Both the position numbers and the translations under genes were made by a program. From Rhizobium sp. (GTDB lineage: Bacteria; Pseudomonadota; Alphaproteobacteria; Rhizobiales; Rhizobiaceae), in assembly GCA_003527225.1 (NCBI GenBank), contig DPXQ01000156.1, forward strand, positions 1-25,473: a DNA stretch of 25,473 nucleotides. The letters run 5' to 3'. Below, piece after piece: positions 9,301-15,813 of the stretch. The notes under the pieces were generated by a model. It saw only the letters and a program-made list of their open reading frames with translations. It was not told the origin of the DNA and made no database searches. Positions within the stretch are counted from its first letter, which is position 1. Each line of letters begins with the position of its first letter.

Positions 9301-9805
9301 GCGGACCGGACGACAGCAACGATCCGTCGATCTTCATGCCGTCGGCCTCGATCTCATTCACCGAGAAACGGCCGGACAGGAGCTCGAACGGATCGACGAC
9401 AAGACGGACCGCTCCGGTTCTTGCCAGCGCAGTTTCTCCATTGACGCGGGTGACGACCACGTCGCGGGCTTCGACCGCAAGCTTGAATCCTTCTGAGAAG
9501 CGAACTGCCGTGCCTGAGATTTCCGCGCGGAACTGCGGTCCCAGCGCCGCGTTCAATACCGTTCGGGCACCGTTGGCGAGCATTCCGTCAAGCGCACCGC
9601 TCTCGACCACGGCAAAAAACCCGCCGCCAATCAGGAGGACGAGTGAAAAGAAACCGATGATGTAGCGCGCGAACCTGCCAATCCGTGTGGGTCGTGCCGG
9701 GCAATGCACGATCATGGGATCTTCGGCGCGCGCAGACGGCAGATCGTGCAAGGGAACGATATCTTTCTTGCGAAATCTTACCTTTTCGCCGCGGATTTCT
9801 CCCAT
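6395..9805 (-). CDS. AsmA-like/DUF3971 envelope protein, YhdP-related
   Basis: A 1136-residue protein with a short basic cytoplasmic N-terminus, one membrane helix at about residues 46-68, and a very long exported part rich in alternating beta strands. The layout and composition fit the AsmA-like (DUF3971/YhdP) group, known as bridge-like proteins linked to phospholipid movement between the inner and outer membranes. Supporting traits are the [26 protein letters not shown] segment and a C-terminus ending in [11 protein letters not shown], typical of the AsmA C-terminal region. The ATG at 9805 gives an N-terminus with conserved-looking basic residues before the helix; an in-frame ATG 30 codons later is possible. 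GGAGAC lies 12 bases upstream, rather far. It is monocistronic, divergent from bcp and convergent with tyrS. Family assignment is confident; function in this organism is inferred. Confidence 0.85.
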   Translation of the reverse strand: MGEIRGEKVRFRKKDIVPLHDLPSARAEDPMIVHCPARPTRIGRFARYIIGFFSLVLLIGGGFFAVVESGALDGMLANGARTVLNAALGPQFRAEISGTAVRFSEGFKLAVEARDVVVTRVNGETALARTGAVRLVVDPFELLSGRFSVNEIEADGMKIDGSLLSSGPPPDFANMRIDSIPVLLESAFSQLDLLQGFILNGGLDRTLIGDLELAMRKADGRPVLVSVRDLTMERGNDASLAIGGIVAVNGYESEISANTVNVEGKVRSVTARIADLRLTPFLLQRDSRGNSRQGFDGSAEVTVSAKRAADGQAPALKITALSERGTVYSDGIPQEMTRAKLNLLYDFTKDTIEIASSQIEFGPMILPISGGLIDLDRLPDNKVAGAGIGIDFLIPEGRADVPAAGEQPFPFSLKVYGRYLHAGNELQVDTLSVSTPKGTMTGSLRARFEGEGPEISFGAQIANMETSVIKQLWPYWIADKPRRWVFANLFGGTVSQGSIQVFIPKGRLTVEPRPLHLGEDELRISFDIANARMNVTGDIPPIRETAAHFDLTGPKVVATIHSGTSYFSSGRSVKVESGEIALGQIYTKPLMGDLKIAVSGAADAVAELVSYKPINALKRAGFEVADFKGLVKGSAEIRLGLISDQNPPPPEWKAHLDLTEVDVARDFVGRRISKLSGSLEVDPRTARLEGKANVDDVPMDIQLTEPVEADPTFVRERTIKVKLNNAQREHFVPGLGDVIDGPISVELTRINDKRQSVTADLSSAVLTMPWIGWTKGKGIAAKATFEVTEGQEQTAIDKFVLDGEGFGAAGSMVVSKSGLVSADLSRIRLSPADDYAVTVRQSKGTYQIALSGQSADVRSLVAQLKSTSAADNDGDGPDRYGIRLQGNLDRIVGFGDEAFSNVSIDYSARNGKTTGLEFSAVTDNGQAVVAQMRRPSGLGEVSVTSGDAGSLARFANLYSRMNEGLLNLKLKEAAGGIWNGTLDIRNFSVENEQRLQSIVSTPTGADGRSLNKAVKRDIDVSSSRFQRGFARLVYSDGGLKIDNGVVRGEQVGATFQGTVRDSRGQIDLTGTFMPAYGLNRLFGELPVIGILLGNGRDGGLLGITFRLTGATEQPKLDINPLSIIAPGVFRQIFEFR

Positions 9806-9837
9806 GTGGTGGCGACTGTCTCCGTTTGTCCGCTTGA

Positions 9838-9851
9838 ATGACAGACGTCAT
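9838..9851. promoter_or_regulatory. Inverted repeat between the AsmA-like gene and bcp
   Basis: ATGAC-AGAC-GTCAT is a perfect five-base inverted repeat in the 124-base divergent intergenic region. A TATATAT stretch, a possible bcp -10, follows at 9874-9880. The repeat could be an operator for bcp, but I recognise no specific regulator and the repeat is short. Confidence 0.25.
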
Positions 9852-9929
9852 GCTGGACGGCTGCTGTACGGACTATATATCCATGAACACGTATTTCACC
9901 CATAAAACTGGCAAAAGAAAGGTTATCCC

Positions 9930-10397
9930 ATGGCGGAATTGGCAATCGGAGACAAAGCTCCCGACTTCACCCTCCCGCGTGACGGAGGGGGAACCGTGTC
10001 GATTTCGCAATTTGCCGGACGCCCGATCGTTCTTTACTTTTACCCGAAGGACAATACGAGCGGCTGCACCACCGAGGCGGTCGACTTCACGGCTCTCGCG
10101 GGGGAGTTCGAGAAAGCCGGCGCGGTGGTCATCGGCGTGTCGCCCGATTCGGTCGCGAGCCATGACAAGTTCGTCGCCAAACACGCGCTGTCAGTGATCC
10201 TTGCTTCGGATCAGGATACCAAGATGCTCTCCGCCTATGGCGTCTGGCAGGAAAAAAGCATGTATGGAAGAAAATACATGGGCGTCGTGCGCACAACCTT
10301 CCTGATCGGCCCCGACGGAAAGTTCGCCGCCGTCTGGAACAAGGTGAAGGTCGCCGGTCATGCCGAGGCGGTGCTCGAATCGGTTCTCAACCTCTAG
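9930..10397 (+). CDS. bcp: Thioredoxin-dependent thiol peroxidase, Bcp/PrxQ type
   Basis: A 155-residue cytosolic peroxiredoxin that reduces hydrogen peroxide and organic peroxides. The peroxidatic cysteine is C46 in YFYPKDNTSGCTTEA. The resolving cysteine that E. coli BCP has five residues later is replaced here by V51, and there is no other cysteine in the protein, so it must work as a one-cysteine enzyme using an external thiol. The start is the ATG at 9930, with AAAGG seven bases upstream. It is followed 20 bases later by the DUF455 gene on the same strand, which suggests co-transcription. Length and the remaining motifs (VVIGVSPDS, RTTFLIGPDGKF) agree with the family. Confidence 0.94.
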   Translation: MAELAIGDKAPDFTLPRDGGGTVSISQFAGRPIVLYFYPKDNTSGCTTEAVDFTALAGEFEKAGAVVIGVSPDSVASHDKFVAKHALSVILASDQDTKMLSAYGVWQEKSMYGRKYMGVVRTTFLIGPDGKFAAVWNKVKVAGHAEAVLESVLNL

Positions 10398-10417
10398 GAT
10401 TCCGGGATCGAATTTGC

Positions 10418-11245
10418 ATGTCCGACTATAGCGATATCCAATCGCTGCGCGGAGGCGCCACCATGGCGATCCGGGCAGCCGACCTCGACCGGAAGACCGC
10501 GCTCGCGCAGGAAACCGCAAGACGCTGGCACGCCCGGCGCCTGTCGTTGCGCTCGCCGCTCGACCCGGAACTTCCGGAAAGGCCGGGTCGCCCTGCGCGT
10601 CCCGTGCTCGTTCCACCGAAGGCGACCGAGAAGCGTTCCCTTCACACCCTTCCCGGGCGAATCGCAATGCTTCACGCGCTTGCCCACATAGAGCTCAACG
10701 CCGTCGATCTCGCCCTCGACATCGTCGCCCGTTTTGCGACCGAGCCCGTGCCGAATTCCTTCTTCGACGGATGGATGCGGGTCGCCTTCGAGGAGGCCAA
10801 GCATTTCGGCATGGTCCGAGACCGTTTGAGGGCACTTGGCGCAGACTATGGCGACATGCCGGCCCATGACGGCTTGTGGCAGGCGGCGCACTCGACCCGC
10901 AACGATCTCACCGCGCGTCTGGCGGTCGTTCCACTGATCCTCGAGGCACGCGGACTGGACGTCACACCATCGCTTCAGGACAAAATGCGCGAGACTGGCG
11001 ACATCGAGAGCGCCGATGTCCTCAATGTAATCTATGAAGACGAGAAGGGGCATGTCGCAATCGGCGCGAAGTGGTTCCGCTTCCTGTGCGCCCGCGAAAA
11101 GAAAGACCCCGCGCGCGCATTCCAGGAGCTCGTGCGCGCGAACTTCCGCGGTGCGCTCAAGGGTCCCTTCAACGACATTGCGCGCGCAGAAGCGGGGCTC
11201 ACACCCTCCTTCTACCGCTCGCTGACGGCGACCAGCAGCGGCTGA
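10418..11245 (+). CDS. DUF455 ferritin-like protein
   Basis: A 275-residue protein of the DUF455 family, predicted to have a ferritin-like four-helix bundle. Candidate di-metal ligands are in ALAHIELNAVDLALD (H90, E92), FEEAKHFGM (E125, E126, H129) and YEDEKGHVAIG (E207, E209, H212), the spacing expected for a di-iron carboxylate site. The biochemical activity of the family is not established as far as I know; an oxygen-dependent di-iron enzyme resembling the tRNA hydroxylase MiaE is one possibility. The start at 10418 has only a weak GGGATCG ribosome site. It lies 20 bases after bcp and probably shares its promoter, hinting at a link with peroxide or iron handling. Family assignment is good; function is open. 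Confidence 0.85.
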   Translation: MSDYSDIQSLRGGATMAIRAADLDRKTALAQETARRWHARRLSLRSPLDPELPERPGRPARPVLVPPKATEKRSLHTLPGRIAMLHALAHIELNAVDLALDIVARFATEPVPNSFFDGWMRVAFEEAKHFGMVRDRLRALGADYGDMPAHDGLWQAAHSTRNDLTARLAVVPLILEARGLDVTPSLQDKMRETGDIESADVLNVIYEDEKGHVAIGAKWFRFLCAREKKDPARAFQELVRANFRGALKGPFNDIARAEAGLTPSFYRSLTATSSG

Positions 11246-11290
11246 AACGAAGACCTGAATCGTCCGCGGGAGGATGCATTCAAGCATTTA

Positions 11291-11301
11291 TTAACCTTAA
11301 C
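11291..11301. promoter_or_regulatory. CtrA-like half-sites upstream of the M23 peptidase gene
   Basis: TTAACCTTAAC holds two adjacent TTAAC half-sites in an AT-rich block of the 173-base gap before the M23 gene; TAATAAT follows at 11308-11314. Alphaproteobacterial CtrA prefers TTAA-N7-TTAA or TTAACCAT, so the spacing here is not canonical. No convincing -35/-10 pair was found. The rest of this gap shows no other feature I can name. Confidence 0.25.
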
Positions 11302-11418
11302 GACGTCTAATAATGGCAGACACGGATGAAGAGGATTTGACCTCAACCTCCGTCCGCGACACCGGATGCCGCTCCGTTTTGCTACGGCCGCGACTTGGGC
11401 AAGAGTTGAGGAAATCTC

Positions 11419-12714
11419 GTGACCGCACGGACAGGAAACCAGATCTTCGGGAAACGCCGCACACAACACGTCATCATCCTGGCAAGCGGCGACAAGATCC
11501 GGCACATGACGGTCCGGCCATGGATGGCGGCCCTCGTATTCTGCTTTCTGGGCGTGATGGCCATCGGTTATCTCGGAGCCACCTCCTATCTCGTCATGCG
11601 CGACAATCTGATTGGCGCATCCATGGCCCGCCAAGCGCGAATGCAGCATGTGTACGAAGACCGCATCGCCGCGCTCCGCGCCCAGGTCGACAGGGTCACA
11701 TCGCGGCAACTGCTCGACCAGCAGGTCGTCGAGGAAAAGGTCGAAAAGCTCCTCAAACAGCAGATGGCACTTTCTTCGCGTCACGGCAGGCTCGGCACAT
11801 TGCTCGACCGGGCCGAAGAATCGGGTGTTCTTCCGAAGGAAGGACCTCTCCCGACAAGCAGACGGGATAAGAGCACAGATCGGGCGAGCCTTTCAGGCGG
11901 CGGCGTCAAAGCGATCGAGGGCCTGCTCGGCGGCTCCACTCCCTCCTCCGAGACGAAGGAGAATGTCGCGCTTGGTTATGCGCCGCTTCCCGAGTCGGTC
12001 GCCGATCGTACCGACCGCGTTTTTTCAAAGGTGACGCTCTCCCTGAAGGATATCGAACGCGAACAGCTCGACCGAATAAGGAGGCTGACCTCAGGGGCAA
12101 CCGAGACAGCGGATGAGATCGAGACCATATTGCAGCGCAACGGCGTTGCCATCGGTCCAACGCAATTTGACGCAGAGGAACAGGATATTGGCGGGCCCTA
12201 TGTCGATCCTCAGCCTGCCGAGGCATTCGACACCTCCCTCAACGGTCTCGATTCGGCGCTGAACCGCCTCGAGACCGTCCGCGACACGGCGCGCAGGCTT
12301 CCCTTCGGCAATCCTGCGCCCGGCAAGGACATCACCAGCCGCTTCGGAAATCGCCGCGATCCCTTCCTCGGACGCCTCGCCCTACACGCCGGCATCGATT
12401 TCCGCTCCCCGATCGGCGGCGAGATCAGGTCCACCGGTCACGGCAAGGTCATCACGGCCGGTCCCGGAGGAGGGTATGGCAACATGGTCGAACTCGACCA
12501 CGGCCTGGGCTTCACGACCCGCTATGGCCACATGTCGCGCGTGCTCGTGAAAGTCGGCGACGTGGTCGAAACCGGCGACGTGATCGGCCTCTCCGGCAAT
12601 ACCGGGCGCTCAACCGGTCCGCATCTGCACTACGAAGTAAGGAGATACGGCGCGCCGGTCGACCCGATCCGTTTCCTCAACGCCGGAATGAAGTTGACCA
12701 GCCTCATCAATTGA
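11419..12714 (+). CDS. Membrane-anchored M23 (LytM) metallopeptidase
   Basis: A 431-residue cell wall enzyme or wall-binding protein. It has a short cytoplasmic N-terminus, a membrane helix at about residues 35-58, a periplasmic coiled-coil region (about 70-120) rich in charged residues and glutamine, a linker, and a C-terminal M23 domain. The zinc ligands are intact: H323 and D327 in LHAGIDF, and H404 in GPHLHYE (H402 precedes it), so peptidoglycan endopeptidase activity is likely. The GTG start at 11419 is supported by TGAGGA six bases upstream. The architecture resembles M23 proteins of Rhizobiales such as RgsM, which works in unipolar growth of Sinorhizobium; I cannot tell from sequence alone whether this is its orthologue. 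Preceded by a 173-base gap, so it probably has its own promoter. Confidence 0.88.
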   Translation: MTARTGNQIFGKRRTQHVIILASGDKIRHMTVRPWMAALVFCFLGVMAIGYLGATSYLVMRDNLIGASMARQARMQHVYEDRIAALRAQVDRVTSRQLLDQQVVEEKVEKLLKQQMALSSRHGRLGTLLDRAEESGVLPKEGPLPTSRRDKSTDRASLSGGGVKAIEGLLGGSTPSSETKENVALGYAPLPESVADRTDRVFSKVTLSLKDIEREQLDRIRRLTSGATETADEIETILQRNGVAIGPTQFDAEEQDIGGPYVDPQPAEAFDTSLNGLDSALNRLETVRDTARRLPFGNPAPGKDITSRFGNRRDPFLGRLALHAGIDFRSPIGGEIRSTGHGKVITAGPGGGYGNMVELDHGLGFTTRYGHMSRVLVKVGDVVETGDVIGLSGNTGRSTGPHLHYEVRRYGAPVDPIRFLNAGMKLTSLIN

Positions 12715-12776
12715 CAGCCGGCGCCTCCACCCTACAGTCCCCTCGGCAGAACAGACGACTCGGACAGGGGAAGCAG

Positions 12777-13400
12777 ATGGACGCCCAGGCACTTCTCGCA
12801 TTCGCAGCCGCCTTTTTTGTCTTTGCCGCGAGCCCCGGCCCTGACAACATGACAATCGTGGCAAGGACCGTTTCCAATGGAGCGCCATCGGGCTTCGCCT
12901 ACGGCCTGGGCACCGCCACCGGCATCCTTCTATACCTTGGCCTTGCGGCTTTCGGCCTTTCGATCATCGCCTCTGAGATGGGCATGGCGATGACGGCCCT
13001 GCGCTACGCCGGTGCTGCCTATCTGATCTGGATGGGCATCAGACTCTGGACCGCCGAACCGGTCGTGCCCCAGATCAGCAGGGACGGCGCCCGAAGGGAT
13101 CTCCTGCCGATCTTCCTGACCGGGATTGCGCTCAACCTCGGCAATCCCAAGATGCCTCTTTTCTACCTCGCGCTGCTGCCGAACTTTGTCGGCGTCACGT
13201 TCGGCATGCGGGAGTACTTTGCGCTTTCAGGCGTTATCCTCATTGTCGAGGCCGTGGTCATCGGTGGGCATGTCTGGATGGCGAACCGCGCCCGGCATAT
13301 GCTGCGTACGCCGGCGATCATCAGGAAGGTCAATCGCGTGTCCGGAAGTATCCTTGCCGGTACGGGTCTGGCTGTTCTGGTCGCCCGCCGCAGCGCTTGA
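12777..13400 (+). CDS. LysE/RhtB family amino acid exporter
   Basis: A 207-residue inner-membrane protein with about six hydrophobic helices that fits the LysE/RhtB (Resistance to Homoserine/Threonine) exporter family. The signature FAASPGPDNMTIVARTVSNG lies at residues 16-35, followed by GFAYGLGTATGI and, in the middle, ALNLGNPKMPLFYLALLP. Such proteins export amino acids or small metabolites by proton exchange; the substrate cannot be read from sequence. I chose ATG 12777 because AGGGGA lies just upstream; the longer in-frame start overlapping the M23 gene would add 22 polar residues unlike the family. It is 62 bases after the M23 gene, so it may be read through from there. Confidence 0.9.
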   Translation: MDAQALLAFAAAFFVFAASPGPDNMTIVARTVSNGAPSGFAYGLGTATGILLYLGLAAFGLSIIASEMGMAMTALRYAGAAYLIWMGIRLWTAEPVVPQISRDGARRDLLPIFLTGIALNLGNPKMPLFYLALLPNFVGVTFGMREYFALSGVILIVEAVVIGGHVWMANRARHMLRTPAIIRKVNRVSGSILAGTGLAVLVARRSA

Positions 13401-13442
13401 GGCATTTATTAATCCTTTATCGCCGCAAATCCCGCAGTTTCC

Positions 13443-13471
13443 TTGACTTTCCGCCTTTTTGGCACTATCCC
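13443..13471 (+). promoter_or_regulatory. Probable promoter of the DEAD-box helicase gene
   Basis: TTGACT (13443-13448) and TATCCC (13466-13471) are separated by 17 bases. The start site would fall near 13478, within the TAACGTTAAC stretch at 13477-13486. The TTG of this -35 is also the first codon of the longest possible helicase frame, which argues against that upstream translation start. Confidence 0.5.
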
Positions 13472-13511
13472 CGCGCTAACGTTAACGCCCGCGTTTCAGG
13501 GCGCTTCAATA

Positions 13512-15053
13512 GTGTTCGAAAGAACCGGAACGGAAACAGATTCCCCATTGACCACATTTGCTGACCTTGGCCTGAGCCAAAAAGTACTTTCAGCCGTCAC
13601 TGATGCCGGCTACACGATCCCGACCCCGATCCAGGCCGGTGCAATTCCGCCCGCCCTCCAGCGCCGTGACATCTGCGGCATCGCCCAGACGGGAACGGGC
13701 AAGACCGCCTCCTTCGTCCTGCCGATGCTGACCCTTCTCGAAAACGGCCGCGCACGCGCACGGATGCCGCGCACGCTCATTCTCGAGCCGACGCGCGAAC
13801 TGGCAGCGCAGGTTGCCGAGAACTTCGAAAAATACGGCAAGAACCACAAGCTCAACGTCGCGCTTTTGATCGGCGGTGTGTCCTTCGAGGAGCAGAACCG
13901 CAAGCTCGAACGTGGCGCCGACGTGCTGATCTGCACACCCGGCCGTCTTCTTGATCATTGCGAGCGCGGCAAGCTCCTGATGACCGGCGTCGAGATCCTC
14001 GTCATCGACGAAGCCGACCGGATGCTCGACATGGGCTTCATCCCGGACATCGAGCGGATCGCCAAGATGATCCCGTTCACCCGCCAGACGCTGTTCTTCT
14101 CGGCGACCATGCCGCCGGAAATCCAGAAACTCGCCGACCGCTTCCTGCAAAATCCGGAACGGATCGAAGTCTCGCTGCCGTCATCCACGGCAACGACGGT
14201 CACGCAACGCCTCGTTGCCGCCCACAACAAGGACTACGAGAAGCGCGCCACCCTTCGCGACCTTATCAAGGCGCAGGAAGAGCTGAAGAACGCGATCATC
14301 TTCTGCAACCGCAAGAAGGACGTTGCCGATCTCTTCCGGTCGCTCGAGCGCCACGGTTTTTCCGTGGGCGCCCTGCATGGCGATATGGACCAGCGTTCGC
14401 GCACCAACATGCTGGCCGGCTTCAAGGACAACCAGATCACCCTGCTCGTCGCATCCGACGTCGCGGCACGTGGCCTCGACATCCCCGATGTCAGTCACGT
14501 CTTCAACTTCGACGTTCCGATCCATGCCGAAGACTACGTTCACCGCATCGGCCGCACCGGCCGTGCCGGCCGCTCGGGTGCCGCCTTCACGCTGGTGACC
14601 CGCAGCGATACCAAGTATCTCGACGCGATCGAAAAGCTGATCGGCCAGAAGATCGAATGGCTGAACGGCGATGTGTCGGCGTTGCCGCCGATGGCCGAAA
14701 GCCACGATGACACGCGTAGCCGTCGCGGCACGAGGGACAAACCCCGTGGGCGCCGCGAAGGCCCAAGTCATAAAACCGATACCAAGATCGAGCAAACTAG
14801 CGAAATTCAAGCCGAGGAAATGGTACCGGCAGCAAGGGCGGAAAGCGTGAAGACAGAACGCAAGGCAGACAAGCGGCCAAGCCAGCAGGCCAACCGCAAT
14901 GCGCGGGACAACGCCGCCCCCAGACCGGCCAATGACGATCATCGCGAGCGCCGCCGCAGCCAGCACCGCGACCACGATGATGGCCCGACTCCGGTCGGCT
15001 TCGGCGATGACATTCCGGCCTTCATGCTCATCGTCGGCCACGCGAAAGCCTGA
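13512..15053 (+). CDS. DEAD-box ATP-dependent RNA helicase (RhlE-like)
   Basis: A 513-residue RNA helicase that unwinds structured RNA in ribosome assembly, mRNA turnover or cold adaptation. All motifs are present: Q motif (FADLGLSQKVL to PTPIQ), motif I AQTGTGKT (residues 58-65), Ia PTRELAAQ, II DEAD (166-169), III SAT, V VASDVAARGLD and VI YVHRIGRTGRAGRSG. A charged, low-complexity tail of roughly 120 residues rich in Arg, Lys, Glu and Asp follows the second RecA domain, ending with a short hydrophobic GFGDDIPAFMLIVG. The start is uncertain: GTG 13512 (AGGGC upstream) or TTG 13548, which begins at MTTFADLGL; the frame upstream of 13478 overlaps the promoter. The stop overlaps the Nudix start as TGATG. 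Confidence 0.92.
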   Translation: MFERTGTETDSPLTTFADLGLSQKVLSAVTDAGYTIPTPIQAGAIPPALQRRDICGIAQTGTGKTASFVLPMLTLLENGRARARMPRTLILEPTRELAAQVAENFEKYGKNHKLNVALLIGGVSFEEQNRKLERGADVLICTPGRLLDHCERGKLLMTGVEILVIDEADRMLDMGFIPDIERIAKMIPFTRQTLFFSATMPPEIQKLADRFLQNPERIEVSLPSSTATTVTQRLVAAHNKDYEKRATLRDLIKAQEELKNAIIFCNRKKDVADLFRSLERHGFSVGALHGDMDQRSRTNMLAGFKDNQITLLVASDVAARGLDIPDVSHVFNFDVPIHAEDYVHRIGRTGRAGRSGAAFTLVTRSDTKYLDAIEKLIGQKIEWLNGDVSALPPMAESHDDTRSRRGTRDKPRGRREGPSHKTDTKIEQTSEIQAEEMVPAARAESVKTERKADKRPSQQANRNARDNAAPRPANDDHRERRRSQHRDHDDGPTPVGFGDDIPAFMLIVGHAKA

Positions 15054-15460
15054 TGGGCTCACCCGGCATCGACTTTCCCGGCGTCGGCGTGGGGCTTGCG
15101 ATCCTTAGGGATGACAAGCTTTTGCTATGCCGCCGCCTGAAAGCGCCCGAGGCCGGATTCTGGAACATCGTCGGCGGGAAGGTCGATCATCTGGAACCTG
15201 CGGAGCATGCCGCACGTCGGGAAGCCGAGGAGGAAACCGGGCTCACCATCGGCTCGGTCGAATTCGTCTGCGCGACCGAACAGATCATCGACGCCGACAG
15301 GCAGCACTGGATATCATTGCTCTACAGGACGACGGACATCGCCGGCGAACCGCGACTGACCGAACCGGACAAGCTGTCCGCCATCGAGTGGTTCGACCTC
15401 GACGCGCTGCCGGAACCGCTGTCAGCTTTCACCCGCGCTCTTTTGCCTTTTCTTCGCTGA
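15053..15460 (+). CDS. Nudix hydrolase
   Basis: A 135-residue Nudix pyrophosphohydrolase. The Nudix box is perfect: residues 42-64 read G-x5-E-x7-RE-x2-EE-x-G-L, with the E57/E60/E61 metal ligands in RREAEEETGL. Members cleave nucleoside diphosphates linked to another moiety; the substrate is not readable, though the N-terminal VGVGLAILRDDKLLLCRR resembles CTP/ADP-ribose-type and MutT-like house-cleaning enzymes. The ATG overlaps the helicase stop by one base (TGATG), so translation is coupled to the helicase. Its 3' end overlaps the convergent TfoX-domain gene by 39 bases. Confidence 0.92.
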   Translation: MGSPGIDFPGVGVGLAILRDDKLLLCRRLKAPEAGFWNIVGGKVDHLEPAEHAARREAEEETGLTIGSVEFVCATEQIIDADRQHWISLLYRTTDIAGEPRLTEPDKLSAIEWFDLDALPEPLSAFTRALLPFLR

Positions 15461-15808
15461 TGCGCGGGTTCTTGTCGGCTTGATCTTCGCCGCTTCAGCC
15501 CTCAGCCCTGCCTCGAAAGCGAGCCGCACCCATTTCGCCATTTCATCCGGATCGTCATAGGCGTCCTCGGGCACCGACCAGTAGGGCATGGCAACCGGAC
15601 TTTTCCCCTCCCGCTGATAGACCCACTGGCGCGCGCCAGCCGCGGCAAACTGTGGCGCCGTCTGCGCGTCTGCCTTCAGCATGAACTCGTCGAACAGGTA
15701 GAGGGCGATGATCACGCCCTGATGGTAGATCCCCTTGCCGCTGAACATGCGCTTGATGGCGACGGGCCCGAGTGACTGGAACATCTCCTCGATTGCCACA
15801 TTCTCCAT
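15422..15808 (-). CDS. TfoX N-terminal domain protein
   Basis: A 128-residue protein made almost entirely of one TfoX N-terminal domain: MFQSLGPVAIKRMFSGKGIYHQGVIIALY and LYLFDEFMLKAD are typical, followed by a basic tail rich in Lys, Arg, Ala and Ser. TfoX (Sxy) regulates competence in gamma-proteobacteria, but stand-alone N-terminal domains are common in alphaproteobacteria and their role is unknown. The ATG (15806-15808) lies five bases after the stop of the molybdopterin-binding/MocA fusion gene, so it looks like the last gene of that operon. The last 39 bases are also the end of the Nudix gene on the opposite strand. Confidence 0.85.
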   Translation of the reverse strand: MENVAIEEMFQSLGPVAIKRMFSGKGIYHQGVIIALYLFDEFMLKADAQTAPQFAAAGARQWVYQREGKSPVAMPYWSVPEDAYDDPDEMAKWVRLAFEAGLRAEAAKIKPTRTRASAKKRQKSAGES

Positions 15809-15813
15809 CTCGC

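Noticed and set aside
11313..11870. 185-residue plus-strand frame overlapping the M23 gene start
   Set aside because: It overlaps the M23 gene over most of its length in another frame and is Arg/His-rich; the GTG start of the M23 gene has a proper ribosome site.
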